From contig OX392541.1 of the NCBI GenBank assembly GCA_947623455.1, forward strand, positions 11,722,719 to 11,786,718: a stretch of 64,000 nucleotides of DNA, read 5' to 3'. The notes under the pieces were generated by a model. The model made no database searches. It worked only from the letters and a program-made list of their open reading frames with translations, and was not told the DNA's origin. Positions 11,731-22,937 of this stretch are shown piece by piece (positions within the stretch are counted from its first letter, which is position 1; every line of letters begins with the position of its first letter). Position numbers and translations under genes: made by a program. The DNA is from Mimachlamys varia. Taxonomy: Eukaryota; Mollusca; Bivalvia; Pectinida; Pectinidae.

Positions 11731-11972
11731 ATTTGGCAGAGTCTGCCATATTAATACCATGTGCGAGATGCGAGGACAATTTTAACAGGGACTCTTGTTG
11801 TTATGATGTTAGAAGTTATTGGTGCGCTAACAAAAACCTATAAAACGTACTCTTACATGTAACTCAATGATCTGCCAGCACAATATACAGTCTATAAGCC
11901 AAAGGATCTGTTTCATAAATCGAATGGCTATGTCTCATGTGTTTTTTGTTATATGTATATATGTTGAGGTCG

Positions 11973-12083
11973 ACAAAAAAATCAGAGAATACCAGAGTGT
12001 CAACAAAACCATAACCCGAACTCGATATCGATTATACTGGAGGCAAAATAGGAACAAAGAAAAAATTTACATGGAGACCCAAA
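11973..12083 (+). repeat. Dispersed repeat family A, copy 3 (left part)
   Basis: Only the family's left portion is present (AAAATCAGAGAATACC, TCAACAAAACCATAA, then TTTACATGGAGACCC). It breaks off into unrelated AT-rich sequence. Confidence 0.75.
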
Positions 12084-13550
12084 CACAGTTTTGTTTTATT
12101 AAGATAATCTTGTTTTTATTGTTTATTAATAGATCACAAGAGCTATCTGCTTCTTGTTTACTGTGCACATGTTTACAACACTTATTTAAGTTTCTTGTAT
12201 GTTGAAAACATTTACCACCTATTTAGAAATGATAAATTTGCTATATGTACATTTGTAAAATGTTTTATCAGTCGAATATTACTGTTACCTTGAACATTGG
12301 CTGTTTACTGCAAATGTAACACTCTAAACGACAAGATATAAATGTTTCTTAGCTAATGTTCGGGTTTTAAAAGCTGTCCATAGTTTCATGTTGTTGTATG
12401 AAAACGATAATGTCCTCTACTTTAGCTATTTCAATCACATCAATGCTATATCACTTCTCCTCAAACGATAAATGCTATACATGTTTATTGCAATTTACCT
12501 GTTTTAAGGTACGGTAAAGGTATACTGATATGAACTAAATGACATCTTAATATACGCACAGGTATATTTGTCTGTTTGCACAGGAAATACCCACTTAGCC
12601 TGTCACAACAGAGTATGAGGGGATCGCCACACTACCTGAAATGGGATAGCGAGTTTTAATATGCGTTATCACAGACTATTTTTCAATCAGTAGTTATCGT
12701 AAAGCTACTAATCACCAGGGTATGAATATTTGTAAACATGCTTCCTTCTTGACGTTTTGACACGTTTCACACATCACATGTTAAGGGTCAGTATATTTAG
12801 TCTTGATTTTGACATTTTTTTGACTTAGGGAAGTTGACCGATATTATATTATGTTCACTGTACACATTTGGTCAGTTATAAATAGGTAGACATTTCTTTC
12901 CTCTTTGGTATTAAAGTATTGTAGATATTTAAAGTAGAAGCAACTTAGCAACACAAACTCTGCCAAAGTATGGGGTTAACATACCTGGGTCAAAACAAAT
13001 ATCGATATGAAAATGTATGGTCCTTCGGCCACTGGGAATGTCAGATAGCTTGGATCAACAAATACTCGTGTAAACCTGAACAGGTTGACAATCATATAAT
13101 ATGACAATTCGGAAACAGAGAAGAGCTAGGGTGATTCTAATACAACGATTTGTAATAAGGGTCTCATTATATTGTCTGACTAAGAGCTGTGATTGAACCT
13201 ATCGATGTAAATATTAAATTTTCTTAATCTTGTCCAGTTAAACAATGACAGGAACATATAAAAACATGCTTTGAGAATATAAAGTCTATCATTATTTCCA
13301 ATGTGTCATAGATAGTTTTCTCTCACAGATAATATTAAATTATCTGAATTTTTGTTTATTTGTTTTATTTATTTTCGGATATAGATTCATCACAACAGCT
13401 AAAACAATAACTGCTTTTATTTCTGCAATGGACTCAGTAACATATAAACATGATTCTACAATTGTCGACGCTTAGTCGCCACATATGATCAGGCAGTAGG
13501 AAATAGGCTGTATTAATCCCCTGTCCTTCCCCACTGCAACGATCACTAGT

Positions 13551-15068
13551 GCAGTTGAATGTAAGTGTTTAATCCCTACTTAGTGCGGTTGAATGTAAGT
13601 GTTTAATCCGTACCTAATGCGGTTGAATGTAAGTGTTTAATCCTTACCTAGGACGGTGGAATGTAAGTGTTTAATCCCTACTTAGTGCGGTTGAATGTAA
13701 GTGTTTAATGCTTACCTAGTGCGGTTGTATGTAAGTGTTTAATTCTTACCTTGTGCGGTTGAATGTTAGTGTTCAATTCTTACCTAGTGCTGTTTAATTT
13801 AAGTGTTTAATCCTTACCTAGGACGGTTGTATGTAAGTGTTTAATCCTAATCTAGTGCGGTTGAATGTAAGTGTTTACTGCTTACCTAGTGCGGTTGAAT
13901 GTAAGTGTTTAATGCTTACCTAGTGCGGTTGAATGTTAGTGTTCAATTCTTACCTAGTGCTGTTTAATTTAAGTGTTTACTGCTTACCTAGTGCGCTTGA
14001 ATGTAAGTGTTTAATGTTTACCTAGTGCTGTTTAATTTAAGTGTTTACTGCTTACCTAGTGCGGTGGAATGTAAGTGTTTAATGCTTACCTAGTGCTGTT
14101 TAATTTAAGTGTTTACTGCTTACCTAGTGCGGTTGAATATAAGTGTTTAATGCTTACCTTGTGCAGTTGAATATAAGTGTTTAATCCTTACCTAGTGCGG
14201 TTGAATGTAAGTGTTTAATCCTAACCTAGTGCGGTTGAATGTAAGTGTTTTATGCTTACCTAGTGAATTTGAATGTAAGTGTTTAATCCTTATCTAGTGC
14301 GGTTGAATGTAAGTGTTTAATCCTAACCTAGTGAAGTTGAATGTAAGTGTTTAATCCTTCCTAATGCGGTTGAATGTAAGTGTTTAATCCTTACCTAGTG
14401 CGGTTGAATGTAAGTGTTTAATGCTTACCTAGTGCGGTTGAATGTTAGTGTTCAATTCTTACCTAGTGCTGTTTAATTTAAGTGTTTACTGCTTACCTAG
14501 TGCGCTTGAATGTAAGTGTTTAATGTTTACCTAGTGCTGTTTAATTTAAGTGTTTACTGCTTACCTAGTGCGGTGGAATGTAAGTGTTTAATGCTTACCT
14601 AGTGCTGTTTAATTTAAGTGTTTACTGCTTACCTAGTGCGGTTGAATATAAGTGTTTAATGCTTACCTTGTGCAGTTGAATATAAGTGTTTAATCCTTAC
14701 CTAGTGCGGTTGAATGTAAGTGTTTAATCCTAACCTAGTGCGGTTGAATGTAAGTGTTTTATGCTTACCTAGTGAATTTGAATGTAAGTGTTTAATCCTT
14801 ATCTAGTGCGGTTGAATGTAAGTGTTTAATCCTAACCTAGTGAAGTTGAATGTAAGTGTTTAATCCTTCCTAATGCGGTTGAATGTAAGTGTTTAATCCT
14901 TACCTAGTGCGGTTGAATGTAAGTGTTTAATCTTAACCTAGTGCGGTTGAATGTAAATGTTTAATCATTACCTAGTGCGGTTGAATGGAAGTGTTTAATC
15001 ATTAGCTATGTAGTGTGGTTGAATGTAAGTGTTTAATCCTTACCAGTGCGATTGAATGTAAGTGTTTT
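13551..15068. repeat. 34-bp minisatellite, about 44 copies, with higher-order duplication
   Basis: The unit is close to CTAGTGCGGTTGAATGTAAG followed by TGTTTAATCCTTAC. Variant units (for example CTGTTTAATTTAAG, GTGTTCAATTC) occur in the same order in two adjacent blocks starting near 13911 and 14420, giving a 509-bp higher-order period. Both blocks end with a shortened unit reading CCTTCCTAATGCGG. No gene is visible. Confidence 0.95.
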
Positions 15069-16759
15069 TTTCAAATAACTGTTAGACTATCAAATACTAT
15101 GGCTTTGAATGTATATTGACGTTAAGTTTTACACTTGAACTTTTTATCTTAAAGTCGACGGAGCCGTGGGGAAACTTCGAACTATTCGTGATAAACGAGT
15201 TCAAATGTTAAGTTTGAAGTTTGACTGGGACTGTCGGATACTTCGAAATAATAAGAAACTTCGAGTTATAAAAAATTGAGATCACGAGGTCCGACGTTGT
15301 ATATAATTAGTAAACAAATTACCTATAATGAAGTTAACATAATATACTTTGAGTGTTCGTTTGTTTGTGGAAATCAAACAGCTCAGTTGATAAGAGAATT
15401 GATTTAAATCTGTAAACTGCACTATGAAGTTTAGCCATTGTCTGTGTACATGTATACACCTATACATGCGGTGACCAACATTCATATCATTGTGTATCAT
15501 AAACACGTGTACCGTGGTACACAAACATATGGGAAAACATTTTTTTCCTACATTAAACTGTAACAAGGCACACCAGAAAAATGAAAACTTCTTTTTTATA
15601 CCATGTGTAGTAAATGAACATTAGAAACTAGGTTTTTGTTAAGTTAATATCATTTCACATGAGTCTGTACTCACCACTGAGAACAGCCGACAGAATGTAA
15701 AATGAAAAATATTGCTTTCATTTCATTCTGTACCGCGGTGATTAGATAATGGAATCTTAATCAAATTAGGACTATTAAGCTGATTTCGCAGGACGAAGTT
15801 AATATTACACAGTTTATGAATTAATCAATTGTTCTATTGTATTTTTTTTAAATATTTGAATTGAACGGCATTTTCAAACTGTTCATGTCGTTTTGAACGT
15901 AAAATATTGATCATAAAGACTCAACGCGTCTATGCAATACGGACGTATCCGATTTCGTTCAAACCGGAATGAAAAGAATAAACATAGTTCAACATGTATA
16001 TCAACCCTGGTCTACAATGCTGTGGTTTGTTTAATATCAAGGTGTACTGCTGACGAAACGCGTGCCATTGTAAAAAATGATATGATAAAAATCTATTCAG
16101 TTAAGTAATTTTACCTAAAGTAATAAATTGTTGAAGTGATTCGGGTGTAAGAATTGGCCTTTAAGCAAACAAATGATTAAGGGGAATTCTAAAAAAATAA
16201 GGGCGTGACTTCCTGATACTAAAAATAGACTTTACGTAGTGTCCAGTATCAGGATGTACATTATAGAAAATCTGCAAGCAAGGGTTAAGCATAAAAGAGT
16301 TATTTGATTACTTGTCAGTAAGTAGCCGGATATCACGTTGTATTATCATAATATCATGGAATTTATGAAAATTAAATTGAGTGAAAATCTCCATCCAGCC
16401 CTTTAAATAAAAAAGAGGAATGGTTTAAATAAACATATATGGTGATTCTAGTGTTGCTAGTGATAATAATTTGTAACAAATGAGAAGGTTGACGACAAGA
16501 ATATACATTGATTGAAATGTGTTTTTATCCATCTCCAGCTTCTGTTAAGTTTTTCGTGTAGACTGAAAATGTATACAGTTAAACAACAAAGGTTTACTTC
16601 AGTCGTATTGTGACACTGTATACTTCAGAAGTGGAATTAATGGGATGTGGATTTTGAAAAACTCCAGAGATCTTGAACACCCCTCCTTAACATGTCTTTT
16701 CGGTCAAAGCAGTTGATTTTTCTATCCTGTACACTACCATACCTCATACAAAATTGAAG

Positions 16760-16985
16760 GAACGTAAATCTTGGTAACATCAATCCGTAAACATCAATCC
16801 TCAAAATGAGAACCGAGTCATCATTGTCAATCACAACAAGTAAGTACACTTAAAAGCAAACTCTAAAACGCCAATCTTCATATCACACAAAGATGCAAAC
16901 TATTTCTCGATGAGATCAAGATGGCGACCATAAAACTTGCCAATAGTCTTCATCAACCTGCATCTCTCGAATCCCTCCTTGTGCC
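16760..16985 (+). repeat. Dispersed repeat family A, copy 4 (right part)
   Basis: Carries the right half of the family (AATGAGAACCGAGTCATC, CAATCTTCATATCACACAAA, GATGAGATCAAGATGGCGAC). The left half with CCAGGTGTTCC is missing. Confidence 0.8.
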
Positions 16986-17144
16986 GTAAGTTTGTTCGTC
17001 AGCAGCTGACATCAATCACTTGAAGCAACTGGTTTATTCTTGTACGGTTTTTGATTCTCTTAAATTTGCATTAACATGTATAAAAACATATATCTAGAAA
17101 CGTATTAAAAGCATACTTAGTGTAATTACATTTATTTATTTCTA

Positions 17145-17710
17145 ACTTCGAAGTATATATTGATAACTTCAAAGTATATATTGATAACTTCAAAGTATAT
17201 ATTGATAAATCCAAAGTATATATTGGTAACTTCGAAGTATATATTGATAACTTCGAAGTATATATTGATAAATCCAAAGTATATATTGGTAACTTCAAAG
17301 TATATAGCGATAACTTCGAAGTATATATTGATAACTTCGAAGTATATATTGATAACTTCAAAGTATATATTGATAATTTCGACGTATATATTGATAACTT
17401 CGACGTATATATTGATAACTTCGAAGTATATATTGATAACTTCGAAGTATATATTGACAACTTGGAGTATATATTGATAACTTCAAAGTATATATTGATA
17501 ATTTCGACGTATATATTGATAACTTCGACGTATATATTGATAACTTCGAAGTATATATTGATAACTTCGAAGTATATATTGATAACTTCAAAGTATATAT
17601 TGATAACTTAGAAGTATTGATAACATCGAAGAATATATTGATAACATCGAAGTATATATTGATAACTTCGAAGTATATATTGATAACTTTGAAGTATAAA
17701 TTGATAAACC
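17145..17710. repeat. 21-bp satellite, about 27 copies
   Basis: The unit is AACTTCGAAGTATATATTGAT with changes mostly within TTCGAAG (TTCAAAG, TTCGACG, AATCCAAAG). Because 21 is a multiple of three, long repetitive open frames appear on both strands. They follow from the period and are not taken as genes. Confidence 0.95.
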
Positions 17711-18374
17711 TGTAGCTAATATAGACCCCATGGCAAGTTGTTCTTTCGTTGCTAAAATCAAACTGAGGATACTGTACAACTACTTTAAATACATGTTTAT
17801 TTCATCCATCCAATACTTGCAACATAGATATTTTGAGAAATATTAAAAACTGATCACCAACATCTGTAAATACACGTATAATGTGCAAAAAAAACCACAA
17901 TAAAATGCAATTTTAAACTATATGCTCGCTCTCAACACATACATATCGCATGCACCGAAAAGGCCGTCACCAAATGACCTTAGTCGTTGTCAGGACCTGA
18001 GACTATGTTAGCAAAGTTATTATCTACATTTGGGACATATACGCTAACGTTTGAAGTAGCAGTAAACCATTTCATGCAATTTAGTTAGCCATATATTGTA
18101 GTTTAACGTGACCCGAGGTCTTAAGCTGAGTTTAACCAGGGCCCACTCAGACAGATAATAAATAAAAAGACATCGTCTGGGAATACTCCTAAAACATTCA
18201 ACTTGTTTTAGAGCCAAGTCTAGAAAAGAATATTGAATGTGAGAGTTGTCGACCTTTTTTATGATACATTTCATAGGTGATTTATAAATGCTATGAACTA
18301 AAGTACATTTTACAATGTAGTAAAGTTGAGAATCGAAGTTGCGTTATGGACAGAGGTTTATTCATGTTAGTTTC

Positions 18375-18535
18375 AATTACTACACAGGATATTGTACTCC
18401 TGTATAGACATCTTCGATACCGTGGGTTACACTCACCTAGGCCCTCAACACCCCTGGGATATGTCATTGTAAAACTGAAAGCTATGTGTGCACCAACTTG
18501 TTGATGAGGTAAAGTGACTGGTTCAAACCTTTGAT
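18375..18535 (+). repeat. Dispersed repeat family C, copy 1
   Basis: Shares CACCTAGGCCCTCAACACCC and the following TGGGATATGTCATTGTAAAA-type block with copies at 32820, 33045 (inverted) and 36245. The nature of the element is unknown; no terminal repeats were found. Confidence 0.7.
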
Positions 18536-18784
18536 GTAAATGTGAGCAATATAGATATATGGATATAGAGGATGCGCTATAGACAATTTGGATACTCTTT
18601 GATACTGAAACCATAACGAGACGTATTGTTTTTCGATTTAGTGTAGTGTTGTTTACACTATTTATTGACGCTCAGAATATGTTGACTTACTACGTGTACG
18701 GAAGAAGCACTTGACCGATGAACATGCCAATCCTTGTAACAGAGGTTGTGGTCACTCCTGCATCAGCTGCTTTGTGTCATCCGG

Positions 18785-19320
18785 AATAACAACAACAGTA
18801 GGGACTGGCGACTTACATAAATCATCGACTCCACTTTCACAGACAACCGTATAGAGTAACAGAACACATGACAGAATATGATTTGTCTATAAATGCGAAA
18901 CGCAAGGAAATTTAAATAGCAAGGTATAGTTTAAGTATTTGTTACTGGGAAAATAACAACAGTAGGGACTGACTACTTTCGTTTATCATCGGTTCTACTG
19001 TCACATACAACGTTGTATAGTTACAGAACACATGACGGAATAGAATTTGTCTATTAATGCGAAACGCAAGGACATTCGAATAACACGGTGATATTTTAAA
19101 AGTGTTGTACTATTTGTCAGTGGATAAATAACAACTTTAAGGACTGACTACTTTCATTTGTCATCGATTTCATCTACACAGACAACGTTACATGTATATA
19201 GTTACATAACACTTAAAGGAAAATGATTTTTCTACAACTGTATAAGTGCGAAACGCAAGGACTTGTAAATAACACGGCTGTGTTTTAATGAGTTCTTCTA
19301 TTTGTCAGTATCAGTGATTT
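18785..19320. repeat. Three tandem copies of a ~170-bp unit
   Basis: Units begin near 18785, 18952 and 19126 with AATAACAACAGTAGGGACTG (third copy changed to AACTTTAAGGACTG). Each contains ACAACGTTGTATAG-like, TAACAGAACACATGAC-like and GCGAAACGCAAGGA segments. Divergence increases along the array. Confidence 0.85.
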
Positions 19321-21129
19321 TGTTTATTTTAGGACAGTTCATGACAGGGCCACAGTACGTATACATGTACATTGTGTGTAGGCCAGAATAAGAATTTTAC
19401 GCATGAGTGACCCGTTATAACAAAAAACGGAAAGTCCAACGCTGGGTTTTTACCTGGGTCTTAAACTTCCGGGAGGATTTCATACCTGAGACGTTCTTAC
19501 AGCTGATAGACGCACGCACTCTGCATAAAGGTAAGATATTTCGTCATTACAGTACCTGTTTAATAATTAATAATTTAACGTCAACTTTTTATGAAATATT
19601 AGCATCCTCTCAGATATCTTAACGAAATAGATTAATATTATCGTAAATAAATATATACGTCTTAGTTAAAATATTTATTGCCGTTTTGCAAACGGATTGG
19701 GCTCAAGTTACAATGTACATGAACAGTATCAATCCCATTGGCTTAATTACATTAATTACAATATATTAATACTTTCTATATAATAAGAGAGAGGGGAGAA
19801 AGAGAAGTGGGAGAGAGTTATCTCTGTATGAATGTAAATATAAATGCTTTCATACATTCACATTTATTATCATTACACGGTTATAATACAATAAGAATAC
19901 TTAGAGAATATACTACGCTAATATTGTGGTCAGGTGAATTGGACCATCCCGCACAGTCACAAAATAATACCCAGGCACTATTCGTCGCATTAAACTTTAC
20001 AACTTATATGTCTGTAGCTTACGTCATATTCTTATGTGAATCCAGGTATGTATGATATTGTTCGTTGAAAAACAATTTACAATGTAAGTATATGCGTTAA
20101 AATTTATTACCTAATAAAAGTTTTTCGATTTTATATTACACATAAAAATTGTATATACATTTATATGTAAACCCATGTACATTTGCCGCTTTAAAGTGCT
20201 TCTCAGATTGAATATAAATAATTCTACGCTTACATACCTAAACACCAAGCCACTTCTTACCTGGGGAACAAGTACACACTTAAACAGGATATCAACATAA
20301 CCAGTACACAAAAGATTAAATGGAAGTTGGGAGTAAACAAACTATTGGAGAGGGGGGGGGGGGGTAATTGTAGTAGAAATAGAAAAAAAGGGGGAGCGGA
20401 TGAGAGAAGCAAAGTATCAAAGGAATGGAAACATATTTAGAGTAAAATTGGCCAGGAAGAAAAGGCTATGATGAAAAGGCGCAATACAAATAAACTGAAG
20501 GGAAGGGGAATAGTGGTGTGTTTGACCCAGACATGTATACATGTTAGTGTAAAAGAAATAAAGCAAATAAATGTTTCGATATCAAAATGTGATAACGATT
20601 AAAGAATAACGAAAATTACATTTCTTAAAGATCAAAAATGCATGTTTCTAAAAAATATATATTAAACAGTTATGTGACCTTACACAAGTATATATTATGT
20701 AACTATCTTCAACACAAAATAAATCAGACGGACAGATGGATTTACGGACGTTTGGTCAGCCAGACGGACAGAAAAAAGTGACAATATATGTTCTAGGTAT
20801 TAACTAACAAGATAAGTTGGCTTACTAACAGGGACAACTTAAATTATCTCCATCGAGAAAATACCACAGGAATGTACACACTTTACATGCATTGATAGAG
20901 GAGTGTATGCTTAACACACTGTCGTACACAAACTGTAAACCACACCCGTTTTTCTCGTATACTTCAGCTACGACAAGTTTGAGCTCTATGTGCTATTTTC
21001 AAATATCGCATAACTTCCTGTTTACCCTCTATTTACAAGTAATACATAAATTTAAAATGCTACAGGTAAACACATGTGTTCGTGTTTATAGGCACGGGTC
21101 TATGTTACGATATTTCTGTATAAACATTC

Positions 21130-21490
21130 ATGTAAAAATGTAACATTCTACATTTCTGTATAAACATTACATTTCTGTATAAACACTCTTGAAAATAATG
21201 TAACATTCTACTTTTCTGTATGAACATTCATATAAATAATGTCTTATTCTATATGTCTGTATGAACATTCTTGTAAATAATGTAACATTTTACATTTCTG
21301 TATAAACATTCTTGTAAATAATGTAACATTTTACATTTCTGTATAAACATTCTTGTAAATAATGTAACATTTTACATTTCTGTATAAACATTCTTGTACA
21401 AATAATGTAACATTCTACATTTCTTTATAAGCATTCTTGTAAATAATGTAGCATTCTACATTTCTGTATAAGCATTCTTGTAAATAATGT
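21130..21490. repeat. ~41-bp AT-rich tandem repeat, about 8 copies
   Basis: The unit contains TAAACATTCTTGTAAATAAT and GTAACATTTTACATTTCTGT. Copies near 21290-21400 are almost identical, and the outer ones drift. A small reverse open frame over part of it is not credible as a gene. Confidence 0.9.
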
Positions 21491-21854
21491 AACTGTGTGC
21501 AGAGACTTTAAATGTAAACGCGACCACATTACTCCAACACCTCTTCGTACAGTAGGCTGCCAAGATTTTGGAATCCTACAATGTAGATTTACCCCTCTTA
21601 AATACACCGTTTCTTAGCTAGTGTAATTATATTCCTTTCTCTTTTTTTGTAAGGCTTTCGAGACCCAGGAACTTGAATAAATGTAACCAATATCTTGTGA
21701 TATCTTTCTTAATTAAAACCATTTAGATTCATTATCCTTAAAAAAGTGACGTTTTCAAATACAAAAATATGTACATGTAATATCATTTTCTCAGTCAAAC
21801 CTTTGAAATCGTCCGTCACTTTTCAAATGAGATAAACGCAGTCACCGAGTTGAA

Positions 21855-22262
21855 ATAAATAAGAGAATACCGAAGCGTTAACAAAATCATAATCCAAACT
21901 CAAAATCGATTAAACCAGGGGCAAAATATGAACAAAGGACAGATTTACATGGAGACCCTTTTAAAAGAACAAGAGAATAAGACCAGGTGTTCCGGAAGAG
22001 TAAGCGTCTTCTGCTTCATCGACGACACCCGCCATGTAAATCTTTGTCACATCCAAGTAAACATCAAGTTCTCAAAATGAGAACCGAATATTATTGTCAA
22101 TCACAACAAGTAAACATACTAATTATCATACTCAAAAACGTCCATCTTCAAATCATTTCAAGATACAGAATATTTCCCAATGAGACAAAGATAGTGACCA
22201 TGAAACTTGCCCATAGTTTTGATCACCCTGCTTCTCTCGAATCCTTGTACTGTTAATTTGTT
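21855..22262 (+). repeat. Dispersed repeat family A, copy 5 (full length)
   Basis: Contains all blocks of the family in order, from AGAGAATACCGAAGCG to TCTCTCGAATCCTTGTAC. It ends about 530 bp upstream of the probable splice acceptor of TLR-B, so it sits in the TLR-B promoter or 5'UTR intron. Confidence 0.9.
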
Positions 22263-22937
22263 TGTCAAGTTAAACAAGTTTGATATACCGAATGTCGACA
22301 GTCAACGAGGATGCTATTCAGAAAAATCCCTTCGTGAAAGTATAAAGATCGATCATAAGATAATGGATGAGTACGCTTAAATATGAAATATCTGTTTACT
22401 ACATCATAATGACAGAGATTGATCGCCAGTATAAGGTTGTTTTTTTGTATATGTACATTCATGTAAAAAACGTGGAAAACATTAAGTAAATCTAAAAGAC
22501 AAAATCCTACAAACTGGAGCCAGAGAGGGTGTGAATGTCACAGAAAACAGTGAGGGGACCCGAAACGTAAAGGCAAGCTATAAAACCTAGCCTACCCTTA
22601 AAAAAACCGGGTCACAATAGTGAGAAGAGTGCTTCGGTTTTTAAACAGGTAAATGTATATTTATTTGGAAAACCTATGAATAAATTTCAATTCCGTTTAC
22701 ATAATGAACGATAAAAGATCGACTTTTCGAAGCAACAAATTTTGTAAGAATTTATGGTCAAATTTTAAAATGTTTCTTTTTATCCACAGATTGGAGAAAG
22801 ACAGGTCCAAAGCTGAGGCGCTACCAATAACTGTCAGGCAATTATTGAACAGCGACATATGAAGAATGTACATTGATGTAGCGACATCTAACGTGTTATA
22901 GCATCCATTTACGCAGCGTGACGAGAGCGATTTCAAA

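Larger units (their letters stand above)
6306..22937. other. 16.6-kb intergenic region between two divergent TLR genes
   Basis: No coding exon could be supported. Both TLR promoters must lie here or in 5'UTR introns, since both ATGs are preceded by good splice acceptors. Most of the region is repeats listed separately: a tandem at 6511-6705, foldback DNA at 7671-7827, dispersed family A copies, a hammerhead repeat, a minisatellite at 13551-15068, a 21-bp satellite at 17145-17710, and tandems at 18785-19320 and 21130-21490. Stretches such as 12100-13500, 15080-16700 and 19330-20880 show nothing recognisable. Confidence 0.6.

Noticed and set aside
17071..17591. Long heptad-repeat open frames on both strands
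   Set aside because: They follow from a 21-bp tandem period free of stop codons. No start context, splice site or flanking exon supports a gene.
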